NCBI GenBank assembly: GCA_937941455.1
Contig: CALDHM010000005.1
Coordinates: 1-64,000 of the forward strand
Reading direction: 5' to 3'
Length of the DNA stretch: 64,000 bases
Source: an uncultured Pirellulaceae bacterium
Lineage (GTDB): Bacteria; Planctomycetota; Planctomycetia; Pirellulales; Pirellulaceae
Shown here: positions 47,228 to 56,720 of the stretch, piece after piece
Layout: every line of letters starts with the position of its first letter
Position numbering within the stretch: the stretch's first letter is position 1
Program-made: the position numbers and the translations under genes
Notes under the pieces: model-generated
Database searches by the model: none
What the model saw: only the letters and a program-made list of their open reading frames with translations
Told to the model about the DNA's origin: nothing

Positions 47228-48271
47228 CTAAGGGGTCTTGGCGTATTTTTCGATTTTCGGTTCGGGGATCAGCTTGAGGAGTTTTTCGATGATCTTCTCG
47301 CTGGTCATCGCGTTGGCTTGGGCCTGGAAGTTCGCGCTGATCCGATGTCGCAGGACCGGAATCGCCACCTTGCGAACGTCGTCGATCGACACGGAGAAGC
47401 GGCCATCCAACGCCGCCATCGCCCTGCCCCCGGCGATCATGAATTGTCCGGCGCGGGGACCGGCTCCCCAATCGACGAGTTCCTTGACGAAGTCCGGCGC
47501 CGATGGGTCGCTGGGCCGCGTCGCTCGCACCAAGGACGAGACGTACTTGATGACGTACTCGGTGACGACGACCGACCCGACCAATTTTTGCAGATTCGTG
47601 ATGGCCTTGGCCGACAGCACCTTGTTGATTTCGGGCTGCTCGTTGCTGCTGCTGGCGGCGAGGATTTTTTCTTCCTCCTCGGCCGTCGGGTAGTTGATCT
47701 TGATGTTGAACATGAAACGGTCGAGTTGGGCCTCGGGAAGAGGATAGGTCCCTTCTTGCTCGATCGGGTTTTGCGTTGCGATGGTGAAAAACGGTGTGGG
47801 CAAGGGGTACGTTTCTCGACCTACGGTCACCTCGCGTTCCTGCATGGCTTGCAGTAAGGCCGACTGGGTTTTCGGGGGGGTCCGATTGATTTCGTCGGCC
47901 AGCAGAATGTTGGTGAAGACCGGGCCCTCGACGAAGCGAAAATTGCGGCGTCCTTGCTCGTCCTCATCCAACACGTTGGTGCCTGTGATGTCGCTGGGCA
48001 TCAGATCGGGCGTGAACTGGATCCGCTTGAAATTGACATCCATGATCCGCGCGATCGTGCTGACCATCAACGTTTTTGCCAGGCCCGGCACCCCTTCGAG
48101 CAAGCAGTGGCCGCGGGTGAAAATCGCCGCGAAGACTTGCTCGATCACCTCGTCCTGACCCACGATGACCTTGTGGAGTTCTTGCTCCATCACCACGCGA
48201 TGCTCGCGGAACTCGTTCAGCACATCAGCCAGACTTCTTGGTTTACCCGACACAAAAATCCTTTCTAGCAA
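47228..48271 (-). CDS. MoxR-family AAA+ ATPase (operon 1)
   Basis: A 347-residue AAA+ ATPase. The Walker A-type motif is [16 protein letters not shown]; Walker B is [20 protein letters not shown]; sensor 1 is [19 protein letters not shown]. MoxR proteins act as chaperones that help assemble or activate membrane-linked complexes. It is the first gene of a MoxR-DUF58-BatA operon and is divergent from the DUF4159 gene, with 160 bases between the starts. Paralogue at 57213-58286, with very similar core (GQQLVIEQ... versus GQDEVIEQ...). Confidence 0.95.
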   Translation of the reverse strand: MLERIFVSGKPRSLADVLNEFREHRVVMEQELHKVIVGQDEVIEQVFAAIFTRGHCLLEGVPGLAKTLMVSTIARIMDVNFKRIQFTPDLMPSDITGTNVLDEDEQGRRNFRFVEGPVFTNILLADEINRTPPKTQSALLQAMQEREVTVGRETYPLPTPFFTIATQNPIEQEGTYPLPEAQLDRFMFNIKINYPTAEEEEKILAASSSNEQPEINKVLSAKAITNLQKLVGSVVVTEYVIKYVSSLVRATRPSDPSAPDFVKELVDWGAGPRAGQFMIAGGRAMAALDGRFSVSIDDVRKVAIPVLRHRISANFQAQANAMTSEKIIEKLLKLIPEPKIEKYAKTP

Positions 48272-48431
48272 GGAGAGACACCCCAGAGGGGAATGAGCCG
48301 CTTCGGATCGCCATAACGCGTGGCTGGCATTTTAACATAATCCACTGTGCGGATGCCGCCCCCGCCTGGCTGAATTCACTCCGGCGGCATCAGGCACTAG
48401 AATTTGAAGTCGATCAAATTGATGAACGCTC

Positions 48432-50765
48432 ATGCTTCGCAGGACGGTTCGCCCCATGTTTCGCCCCCTGATGATTTTCGCAGTGCTCCTCGGCTTTCTG
48501 GTGGCACTCCCGACCCACGCTCAAGAGCGAACGCTGAACGTCGATCCCGAAGCGGCGCGGCAATGCATCAAGCGAGCGGTGAATTTCCTGTACTCGCGCC
48601 TCCAAGACGATCACTGGCCGGAACGCCCTGGCTATGTTGGCGGCGAAACCGCACTGTGCGCCTTGGCGCTGCTGAGCGCCGGCGAGTCCCCCGACGACCC
48701 GCGATTGGCCAAAGTCCTCCGCTACCTCGAACGGACGCCGCGGGCTGAACAGCGGAAGACCTACACCGTTTCGCTGCGCGTCATGGCGATGTGCCTGGCC
48801 GATCCCTTCCAAAAACGATTCGGCCAGTTGATTCGCGACGACGTGCAGTGGCTGATCGACAATCAGCGCGAAAATGGCGGCTGGGCCTACCCCGACGGCG
48901 CAACCGATCCCTCGAATACGCAATTTGCGCTGCTGGCGCTGCATGAGGCAGCGCTGATCGGGTTGGTGATCCCGGCCGAGGTTTGGCAGAAGGGGGATCG
49001 CTTCTGGAACTTGACTCGCATCCGAGGCGGCGGATACGCCTACGGTTCCACCGGACCGGCCACAGGCAGCATGACGACCGCCGCGATTTCATCCCTGATC
49101 ATCGTTCGCGACAATCTGGTGCAGCCGGATGATTTTATCGTCAACGGCCAGGTCGATTGTTGCAAACGTCCGCCTCGCGATAATCGCCTGGAGGGGGCCA
49201 TCAATTGGGTCGCCGGACGTTTCTCCGTGACCAGCAATCTCGGGGTGGGGGGGAACAAATACTACTACCTGTACGGCCTCGAACGTGCGGGACGCGTCGC
49301 AGGGCTGCGGTTTTTCGGGGTCCACGATTGGTATCGCCAGGGGGCTGCACATTTGATCACGCAGCAGAATCGGCAGACGGGCGCCTTCGATGAAATGGCC
49401 GGTTATGGAAGTGAATTCGCGGAACTCGAATCGACCAGCTTCGCGCTGCTGTTCATGGCCAAGGGTTTGCGGCCGATCTTGTTCGGCAAGTACCAATACG
49501 CCGATAGCGATGAATGGGACTTGCACACTGAGGGAATTCACTACCTGACGCGGGAGACGGAAAAGGTCTGGGGCTTTCCCATGAACTGGCAGACCATTCG
49601 CAGCGAAGACGCGATGGTCAACGACCTGCTCGAGGCCCCCGTCCTCTTTTTTTCCGGACGCAGCGCCTTTACGTTATCGCCCGAGAAGAAGCAGGCTTTG
49701 AAAAGCTATATCGAAAACGGCGGCTTCATTTTCGCCGAAGCTTGTGGGGGCGAAGGTTGCGGCGATGCCTCGGGCTTCGACCAATCGTTTCGGCAACTCC
49801 TCCAAGACATCTTTCCCGACTCACCGCTCGAGCCACTGTCCCCGGAGCATCCGATCTGGACGGCGGGCTCGCTGCTCAAGCCCAATCCGCAACGCCCACT
49901 GCTCGGTCTGCACAACTGCTGCCGCACGAGCATCGTCTACTGCCCGGCGAACCTGAGTTGCTATTGGCAACTTGATCGCCCGTCGTTCATGGGCCGCATT
50001 CCCGACCGGGTCAAGGAGCAGATCCTATGGTGTCGCCAGGCAGGGATCAACATCGCGACCTACGCGACGAACCGCGAACTCAAGGTCAAACTCGAGGCGC
50101 CCAAGGTCTACGACAATCTCAAAAGCGTCCTGGCCGAACAATCGCTCGTGTTCCCCAAACTGATCCACAACGGCGGCAGCGATGAAGCCCCGGCCGCTTG
50201 GGGTGCGGCCCAACGCGAGTTCCGCTCGCGCAGCGGCTTCGACATCGATCTCGACAAGAAGCAAATCCCCATCGTATTCGAACAGATGGCCAACTATCCA
50301 GTCCTGTTCATGCACGGCCGACGCGAATTGACCTTGGACCAACCGCAGCGGGATTCGTTGAAAAATTACGTCGAGGGCGGAAACCTGTTGATCATCGATG
50401 CGATTTGTGCCAGTCCAGAATTCGCGAATTCTGTGCGGAATGAATTGCAAAAGATCTTCGGTAGCCGGCTCGAATCGATCGGAGCCGACGACGAAATTTG
50501 GACCGACAAGTTCGGAGGCTACAACCTGCGGACGGTCACGCTACGGACGCCGGACCGCAATCAACCCGGCGGCTTTCGCACGGAAAAGACGGCCCCCAAA
50601 CTCCTGGGGATTCGAGTCGATGGACGTTGGGGAGTGATCTTCTCCCCCTTCGACCTCAGCTGCGCCCTGGAGCATGCGGCGGCCAATCAATGTGCGGGCT
50701 ACTCCAACGAGGATGCGCAACGGATCGTGGCCAACTTGCTGATCTACGCCTTAGGTGTCGATTGA
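48432..50765 (+). CDS. Exported prenyltransferase-like repeat protein with tandem DUF4159 domains
   Basis: A 777-residue protein with a signal peptide (PLMIFAVLLGFLVALPTHAQ). Residues of about 35-340 carry alpha/alpha-barrel (squalene cyclase/prenyltransferase-like) repeats, such as AARQCIKRAVNFLYSRLQDD, GYVGGETALCALALLSAGES and DNQRENGGWAYPDGATDPSN. Two DUF4159 domains follow: one at about 345-555 (FGKYQYADSDEWDL; ENGGFIFAEACGGEGCGD) and one at about 590-777 (YVEGGNLLIIDAICASPEFA; GVIFSPFDLSCALEH). DUF4159 genes often accompany MoxR-BatA operons, here divergently. Start at 48432; the ATG at 48456 is equally possible. The exact role is unknown. Confidence 0.85.
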   Translation: MLRRTVRPMFRPLMIFAVLLGFLVALPTHAQERTLNVDPEAARQCIKRAVNFLYSRLQDDHWPERPGYVGGETALCALALLSAGESPDDPRLAKVLRYLERTPRAEQRKTYTVSLRVMAMCLADPFQKRFGQLIRDDVQWLIDNQRENGGWAYPDGATDPSNTQFALLALHEAALIGLVIPAEVWQKGDRFWNLTRIRGGGYAYGSTGPATGSMTTAAISSLIIVRDNLVQPDDFIVNGQVDCCKRPPRDNRLEGAINWVAGRFSVTSNLGVGGNKYYYLYGLERAGRVAGLRFFGVHDWYRQGAAHLITQQNRQTGAFDEMAGYGSEFAELESTSFALLFMAKGLRPILFGKYQYADSDEWDLHTEGIHYLTRETEKVWGFPMNWQTIRSEDAMVNDLLEAPVLFFSGRSAFTLSPEKKQALKSYIENGGFIFAEACGGEGCGDASGFDQSFRQLLQDIFPDSPLEPLSPEHPIWTAGSLLKPNPQRPLLGLHNCCRTSIVYCPANLSCYWQLDRPSFMGRIPDRVKEQILWCRQAGINIATYATNRELKVKLEAPKVYDNLKSVLAEQSLVFPKLIHNGGSDEAPAAWGAAQREFRSRSGFDIDLDKKQIPIVFEQMANYPVLFMHGRRELTLDQPQRDSLKNYVEGGNLLIIDAICASPEFANSVRNELQKIFGSRLESIGADDEIWTDKFGGYNLRTVTLRTPDRNQPGGFRTEKTAPKLLGIRVDGRWGVIFSPFDLSCALEHAAANQCAGYSNEDAQRIVANLLIYALGVD

Positions 50766-51010
50766 CGGGGCTACGGTTCGGTCGATCACCAAACCCTACA
50801 CCGCAGGCGGTCGCCACACCATCCGGACGCGCGCACACCGACGGCGACCGGAGATTCCAGCAGGCTTGCTTGACGCTCTATCGCGAAGAAATGACAATAC
50901 GAGATACGCCGATGCCATTCCGACAGTGAGCTCCGCAGCGAGGCGCATGCGCGGCCACGGTGGGACCGCTTTCCGAACCCGCTATTTGGTAATTTCCCGG
51001 TAATCAATCC
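50766..51010. other. Short intergenic region, no gene seen
   Basis: About 245 bases between the DUF4159 gene and the kinase. No open frame of note. Confidence 0.4.
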
Positions 51011-52867
51011 ATGAGCAGCAAGAAACTGGGCCCCTATGAAATCCTCGGCGTCCTGGGACGGGGCGGTATGGGGGTGGTCTTCAAGGCCAAGCATGAGACG
51101 ACCGGGGAAATCGTGGCAGTCAAGGCGCTGTCGCATTCGAGTTCGGACGAAACCCACTTTCGCAGTCGCTTCGAAAGCGAAATTCAGGCCCTACTCAAGC
51201 TGAACCATCCGAACATCGTCCGCATTCTCAGCTTCGGACAAGAGAGGGGGACGCTGTTCTTTGCGATGGAAATGGTCGAGGGAAAAAGTCTGTTTCATCT
51301 GCAGCGTGAGATCAAAAAATTCGATTGGCGGGACGTCCTGAAGATCGCTCGCGACGTGGCCTCGGCCCTACGCCATGCCCACGATCGCGGCGTGATCCAT
51401 CGGGATATGAAGCCCGGCAATCTGATCATGAGCAAGCAAGGGATTGTCAAGGTCGCCGACTTCGGCATCGCCAAAAGCTTCGGGGCGAGCAACGATACGA
51501 AAGACAACGTCATCGGGACGCTCGATTTCATGAGTCCCGAGCAGGCGTTGGGCAAACCGGTCACCGTTCGCTCCGACCTCTACAGTTTGGGGGCCGTTCT
51601 CTACACTTTGCTGACCGGCGCTCCGCCGTTCGCCTCGAATTCGATCGAGGAGTCGTTGCGGGGATTGACCAAAATTCCGGCGCAACCGGTCCGCGAACGT
51701 GTCCCTCATATCCCCCCGGAACTCGATGCGCTGATTGCGGAGCTGCTGGAAAAAAAACCGGAGGATCGTACGCCGACCGCTTTCGCGCTCCTGAAAAAAC
51801 TCGATTATGTCGAGCAAGTCCTGCGGGTCAACAGCGAGGCTGAGACGAGTTACGGCGAATCGGCTCAACCGGCCGCAGCTGGTGGCAGCAAACCGGGATT
51901 TAGCAAGGCTCCCACGGTAAAACCCGGGCCGCCTAAGGTTGAGAAAAAAAGCCAAGAAAATTTCTTGCTGGGCGAGCCCGAAAACAATTTGGCGAAAACT
52001 GGACAATTTCCTCCCCCCAAACCCGTCACCGTCAAACGCGACTCGCCCAAAACGCGTGCGACGAAGGAAACCGTGGTCTTCAAGCCAGCCCCGCTACCGC
52101 AGGAGGTCGAGCAGGCTGAACTCAAACTCGCCGAGCCGGAACCCGACTATTTCAAAACGGTTACCGACAAAACGCGAGCGGCCTACGCGGGTTTGCAGAC
52201 GGAGGCGCCGCCTGAAAAGGGTATCGGCTGGCTCCCCATTTTGATCCTGTTCGTCGCGATTTTGGCTAGTACCATCTATGGGGTGTACCTGGTGACACGA
52301 CCGCCGACGGCCGAGCAGTTGTTCGCCAAAATCGAAGCGGGGGCCACGCGTCCCACCTCAATTTCCGAGCACATCGACAAATTTTTGGAACTCTATCCTG
52401 AAGACGAACGGGCGAACCAAGTACGCGAGTTGCAGAAGGTCGCCAAGGTGCTGACCTACCACAAGCGGCTGGTCCTAAAAAGTCGCTTGCCCGGTGAAAA
52501 TCGCTTGAGCCCCGTCGAGCAGAAATTTCTAGCGGTGATGGATCTCGTCGAAAAAAACCCTGCCGCTGGCTACGCGCAGCTCGAAGCCTTCGTGACCCTC
52601 AACGACGCCGGGGATCAGACTCCTGCGGCAAATCTCGAGGTGGTGTCCGCCGCGAAAATTATGCTCGATAAAGTGAAGGTCGATGTCGAGAAGGAAGTGA
52701 CGCTCAGTCGCCGTCAAATCAACGATGCTTTACAACGGGCCTTCAATAATCCCGACCTCGCGCCAGAAATTTATCGATCCATCATCCAGATGTACGAATC
52801 CAATCCGTTCCTCGCGGACTTGGTCGAAACCGCGCGGAAACTACTTGCAGAACATGAAGGCCAATAG
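51011..52867 (+). CDS. Membrane-anchored Ser/Thr protein kinase (Hanks type)
   Basis: A 618-residue kinase. The catalytic domain is residues of about 8-275: GRGGMGVVFKAKHETTGEIV (glycine loop), VAVKALS (Lys), VIHRDMKPGNLIM (catalytic Asp), VADFGIAKSFG (metal-binding DFG), and GTLDFMSPEQALG. A Pro/Lys-rich linker (about 280-400) leads to one membrane helix (GWLPILILFVAILASTIYGV), then a roughly 180-residue C-terminal domain of helical, TPR-like character outside the membrane. No PASTA or known sensor domain is seen. It is downstream of the DUF4159 gene on the same strand with a 245-base gap, so likely its own promoter. Confidence 0.95.
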   Translation: MSSKKLGPYEILGVLGRGGMGVVFKAKHETTGEIVAVKALSHSSSDETHFRSRFESEIQALLKLNHPNIVRILSFGQERGTLFFAMEMVEGKSLFHLQREIKKFDWRDVLKIARDVASALRHAHDRGVIHRDMKPGNLIMSKQGIVKVADFGIAKSFGASNDTKDNVIGTLDFMSPEQALGKPVTVRSDLYSLGAVLYTLLTGAPPFASNSIEESLRGLTKIPAQPVRERVPHIPPELDALIAELLEKKPEDRTPTAFALLKKLDYVEQVLRVNSEAETSYGESAQPAAAGGSKPGFSKAPTVKPGPPKVEKKSQENFLLGEPENNLAKTGQFPPPKPVTVKRDSPKTRATKETVVFKPAPLPQEVEQAELKLAEPEPDYFKTVTDKTRAAYAGLQTEAPPEKGIGWLPILILFVAILASTIYGVYLVTRPPTAEQLFAKIEAGATRPTSISEHIDKFLELYPEDERANQVRELQKVAKVLTYHKRLVLKSRLPGENRLSPVEQKFLAVMDLVEKNPAAGYAQLEAFVTLNDAGDQTPAANLEVVSAAKIMLDKVKVDVEKEVTLSRRQINDALQRAFNNPDLAPEIYRSIIQMYESNPFLADLVETARKLLAEHEGQ

Positions 52868-53255
52868 GGAGAACTCCTACTCGTACTCCTACTCGTACTC
52901 GTTCCGCCTGCGACGGCCAGTCACGCCATTCGATCGAGTTGAACTCTAAAACCTCATAGGGCTCCAGAGGACCATTTTCCCGAGTAATGGTTTCCACCCC
53001 GGCATTGTTCGAGTACGAGTACCGTCGCACTGAGTACGAGTGCGATGTTTGATCGCTGCGGTTGGTGAATGTTTTAGCATCGTTTCAAAGGGGATTCAGT
53101 TTCGTCAGAAGACGGCAATCCCTTGATTGTTCGCGATAACCTCGCAATCCCCTTCCAAAAAATTTTAAAGCTGAAAAAAATTATTGGCGACCGCCATGAT
53201 TTGGGGTAAGTTAATTGTCTGACGCACCGCGATCCCAGTCTTGAAATAAACGCTT
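52868..53255. repeat. GAGTACGAG inverted-repeat element
   Basis: About 390 bases downstream of the kinase. CTCCTACTCGTACTC occurs at about 52873-52887, with a second CTCGTACTCGT following. The opposite orientation, CGAGTACGAGTAC and GAGTACGAG, occurs near 53010-53040. The two sides form an imperfect inverted repeat around about 120 bases, of which the minus strand reads GPLEPYEVLEFNSIEWRDW. Similar CTCGTACTC runs flank small mobile or repeat units in many planctomycete genomes (recalled, not searched). From about 53060 to 53255 nothing else is recognised. Confidence 0.6.
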
Positions 53256-53489
53256 ATGTTCGACCGAGAAATTCAGCCGCAATCGCCCGCCGGAGGGCCC
53301 GGGAATGAAGTTGCCAAACGAACGTTGCTCGCCTGTTCCTATTGTGGCACGAGGTATGTGCTCGAATTCAGCCGATTTCGCCCGTTTTGCAGCCAGCGTT
53401 GCCAACAAATGGACTTGCGCAACTGGTTGACGGAGTCGTATGGATTACCCTACGAAGACCCAGCGTCTCCGCTTGATGAAGCGGAGTAA
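53256..53489 (+). CDS. yacG: DNA gyrase inhibitor YacG
   Basis: A 77-residue zinc-binding protein of the YacG family, which binds GyrB and blocks DNA gyrase. The zinc ligands are CSYCGTRY and CSQRCQQMDLRNWL, as in the family. The N-terminus (about 20 residues before the first Cys) is longer and Pro/Gly-rich. The C-terminal tail is acidic (DPASPLDEAE). It stands alone between the repeat element and the convergent FAD/Fe-S gene. Confidence 0.9.
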   Translation: MFDREIQPQSPAGGPGNEVAKRTLLACSYCGTRYVLEFSRFRPFCSQRCQQMDLRNWLTESYGLPYEDPASPLDEAE

Positions 53490-53780
53490 AACGCAGCACA
53501 TTGAAACGCTGGACAGTAGCTGATGATGCTGGCCGCTAGCAACTCCACCCTCCCGCCATGCAGGAGGGTCATGGCGTTAGCTGCCGGGCGGGTTGGCTGA
53601 TGACGGCGACATGACATGGGACTCCTGCTGGTTGTAGCATCGCTTGGTATCTTCCCTAACCCCCCCCTCCGGCCCTAGGGGGCCGCCCCCCCTCCGCCAG
53701 GGAAGTGGCGCGACAAAACCTTGGCCAACTCAGCGGCGAAGCGGAAATCATTGGCGAGAGAGCCCGCGGTGGACATCAAG
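53490..53780. other. Convergent intergenic region with hairpins
   Basis: About 290 bases. ACCCTCC (53547-53553) pairs with GGAGGGT (53563-53569), a possible bidirectional hairpin without a T-run. Runs of C occur at 53660-53667 and near 53686-53692. No gene seen. Confidence 0.4.
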
Positions 53781-56720
53781 TCAACCAGGTTGCCCCACCA
53801 GTAACTCGGCCCAATGCGGCAGAGCTACGCCGCACAAACCCGCCGCTTGTTCCCGGCAGGAGCGGCCGGTGGCGACGACGAGTTTCCCGTCGGTGTGGGC
53901 CGCACGGATCCCAGGCAGAAATTTCAAATCGGCGATCTTTCGGGAAACGTCGTAATGCGTGTAGCCGAAGGCTCCAGCCATGCCGCAGCAGCCCCAGTCG
54001 GCCACATCCGCCAGATAGCCAGCCGATGTCAGAATTTGACGCGTCGCGTCCGCTTGAAACAAGGCTCGCTGGTGGCAATGCGGATGGATCACGATCGATC
54101 GGCGGGAGTTCGGGTCCTTTGGCGAGAGGCAGATTTTCCCGCGGGCTAACTCCGCAGCCAGCCAGTCATCGAGCAAGAACGCCGCCGCTTTCACCCGAGC
54201 CCCCAGGCAAGGGTCGCCGACCAAGTCGGGTAGGTCATCGATGACGGCCGACGCCTCGGACGGCTCGATGAACAAAATCGGTAAACCCCGTTCGACAGAC
54301 CGCTGCAGCTCGGCGAACAGCCGTTCACCGCGCGATCGCGCCTCGTCGAGGAGTCCAACCGACAGCCGGGTGCGTAGCGCATCGTAGTTCCCCACCAACT
54401 CGACCTCGAAGCCGCAAGACCAGAGGAGTTCCACAACGGCGATGCCAATTTGCGGATCGAGGTAGCGATTCCACGCATCGACGAACAGCGCCACACGGCC
54501 TTCCGGGGTGGAGCCCTGCGGGCGTCGAGCCTGTTCTCTCCGCCACCATGCCATGAATGAGCGACTTGCCATCCGCGGAAACGGGCGTCGCGGATCGAAG
54601 CCGTAGCGACGCGCTAGAATCCCTCTCAACCAGCGGCTTGCGGTCAGGGCGTTCGCGAACCACGAGAGGCGGCTGGCTAAGGCCAAACGGTGGGGCGTCT
54701 CGGCGATGAACCTTGCCGCTCGCGGGATCCCATTCTGAGCGCATCGCGCCTGCAAGGCTTCGGATTTTAGCCGGGCCATATCGACCGCGTTCGGGCATTC
54801 CGACTTGCACGCTTTGCAGGCCAGGCAAAGTTTCAGGGCATCGTGCAGCTCGGGATTGCCAAGCCCCGGTGGTTCGAGTTGCCCCGAGATGGCCAAACGC
54901 AGCAAATTGGCTCGGCCACGTGTGGAATCTCGTTCGTCGCGAGTCGCTCGGTACGAAGGGCACATCGTTCCCTTAAGGTTCTTGCGACATGCTCCGACGC
55001 CATTGCATTGCTCGATGGCGCCGGCGAGGTTCTCTTGTTCTCCGTAGCGGAATCGCCCCACCGATTTGGCCACAGCTTCGTTGTAGCGAAGACGATTCGC
55101 CTCACCGTCCCCGTAGCGGAGCAAGCGGTCCAGCGGTGGTGCCTCGATTTTGCGGTGCGGGTTGAACAGATTTGTCGGATCGAACAGCTCCTTGATTGCG
55201 ACAAAGCACCGATAGACGTCGCTGCCGAATTGCCGCTGCAGGAACTCTCCACGCACGATCCCGTCGCCGTGTTCCCCGGAAAACACACCACCGAGCTCCC
55301 GACATTTTTCGAAGCACTGTTCGGCAATGAAACGCATCTTGCGGCGTTCTTCGGCGTCATGCAAATCCAACATGACCTTGTAGTGCAGGACGCCGACCGA
55401 AGCGTGCGCATAGGTCGAGATTCCCATGTCGAGACGGCGACCCAAGTCGTAGACGAAGCGGTTGTATTCGGGGAGCCGCTCGATCGGCAGGCAAGCGTCC
55501 TCGATCAGGGCGATCCCTTTCGCCTTGCCCGGGATGTTCGAGATCAGACCCAGCCCCAGTCGCCGCACCTCCCAAGCATGATGTTGTGCTCTCGGCGATT
55601 CCAGTACGTGGTGGCTCGTACCGGGGTGCTTCGCCAGTGCCGCGGCGTAGCGCCGCCCCCGTTCGCTGGCCTCGGCCGTCGAATCCCCCATGAACTCCAC
55701 CAAAAACATCCCCTGCGGGATCGCTCGCTCGTCGAGAAAGTCGCGGCTGAGCTCACGTGTCGCCGCATTGCGAACCGCCTCGTGAATCAGGACATCGTCC
55801 AGCAACTCGACCGCACTTGGGTGATGCTCCAGCACCTCGGGCAACGAACAAAGGGCCGCATCGAGCGACGGGAACGAACTGACGACGACCACGGTTGCGG
55901 CGGGCAGCGGGACCAGACGCAGCGTCGCTCGCGCGGCGATCGCCAACGTCCCTTCGCTGCCGACGATCAGATCGGACCAGGACAGGTCGCGCGAACCACC
56001 GACGAAGGGCCGAAGTTGGTAGCCCGCCGCGATCCGCGGCAAGGCGGGGATACGCTGTCGAATTTCCGCTGCGTGTTCATCGACAATCGAGCGAAATCGC
56101 CGCCGCAATGCGAATTCGGCGCTGTCGTTGTCCTCGGTGTCGCCCAGCCAGTCAGCCGCCCGCAGCCAGCGCGTTGTCAGCCATTGCCCACTGGGCAAGA
56201 TACACCGCAGCGACTCGATCGAATCGGAGGTCCGCCCGTAGCGAATCGAGCGGGTACCGCAAGCGTTATTGCCGATCATCCCACCGATCGTCGCTCGATT
56301 GGCCGTGGCAGGATCGGGGGGGAAAAGTAAGCGGTGTTTGGCAAGTTCCGTGTTGAGGTCGTCGAGCACAACGCCTGGTTCGACCTCGGCCAAACGACGT
56401 TCGGGGTCGATCTGTAGCACGCGGTTCATGTGCCGCGAGAAGTCGACGATGATTCCAGCCCCGATCGCTTGGCCGGACAAACTGGTGCCACCGCCACGGC
56501 CGATTAAGGGAATATTGTGCTCGCGGCTGAAGCGGACGATGGCCTCCAGGTCCGCATCGTGCCGCGGCCAAACCACCGCTTGCGGCAGGACTTGGTAGAC
56601 GCTGGCATCGGTGGCGTAGGCCCCCCGGACGCCCGCCGCGTCGCTGAGTTCTCCCTCGAGTTGTTCGGCTAATTCACGGAAATCGATCACTTGGTCCCTG
56701 TGGTGTAATGGCCATGGCAT
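53781..56720 (-). CDS. Single-chain FAD-linked oxidase with Fe-S and cysteine-rich (CCG) domains
   Basis: A 979-residue protein, three parts in one chain. The N-terminal half is an FAD-binding, GlcD-type oxidase (IPLIGRGGGTSLSGQAIGAG; ATIGGMIGNNACGTRSIRYG; GVFSGEHGDGIVRG). Then come two 4Fe-4S clusters (CNGVGACRKNLKGTMCPSYR, CLACKACKSECPNAVDM). The C-terminal part is a CCG-type domain (IHPHCHQRALFQ; DWGCCGMAGAFGYTHYDVSR). This is the plan of D-lactate or glycolate-type dehydrogenases that pass electrons to the quinone pool; the substrate is not certain. The ATG at 56720 is used; a GTG at 56690 has a better ribosome site (AGGGA) and may be the true start. Confidence 0.9.
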   Translation of the reverse strand: MPWPLHHRDQVIDFRELAEQLEGELSDAAGVRGAYATDASVYQVLPQAVVWPRHDADLEAIVRFSREHNIPLIGRGGGTSLSGQAIGAGIIVDFSRHMNRVLQIDPERRLAEVEPGVVLDDLNTELAKHRLLFPPDPATANRATIGGMIGNNACGTRSIRYGRTSDSIESLRCILPSGQWLTTRWLRAADWLGDTEDNDSAEFALRRRFRSIVDEHAAEIRQRIPALPRIAAGYQLRPFVGGSRDLSWSDLIVGSEGTLAIAARATLRLVPLPAATVVVVSSFPSLDAALCSLPEVLEHHPSAVELLDDVLIHEAVRNAATRELSRDFLDERAIPQGMFLVEFMGDSTAEASERGRRYAAALAKHPGTSHHVLESPRAQHHAWEVRRLGLGLISNIPGKAKGIALIEDACLPIERLPEYNRFVYDLGRRLDMGISTYAHASVGVLHYKVMLDLHDAEERRKMRFIAEQCFEKCRELGGVFSGEHGDGIVRGEFLQRQFGSDVYRCFVAIKELFDPTNLFNPHRKIEAPPLDRLLRYGDGEANRLRYNEAVAKSVGRFRYGEQENLAGAIEQCNGVGACRKNLKGTMCPSYRATRDERDSTRGRANLLRLAISGQLEPPGLGNPELHDALKLCLACKACKSECPNAVDMARLKSEALQARCAQNGIPRAARFIAETPHRLALASRLSWFANALTASRWLRGILARRYGFDPRRPFPRMASRSFMAWWRREQARRPQGSTPEGRVALFVDAWNRYLDPQIGIAVVELLWSCGFEVELVGNYDALRTRLSVGLLDEARSRGERLFAELQRSVERGLPILFIEPSEASAVIDDLPDLVGDPCLGARVKAAAFLLDDWLAAELARGKICLSPKDPNSRRSIVIHPHCHQRALFQADATRQILTSAGYLADVADWGCCGMAGAFGYTHYDVSRKIADLKFLPGIRAAHTDGKLVVATGRSCREQAAGLCGVALPHWAELLVGQPG

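Noticed and set aside
53660-53700. C-rich runs that look like a G-quadruplex or repeat array
   Set aside because: Only two runs and no regular spacing; no array or known element.
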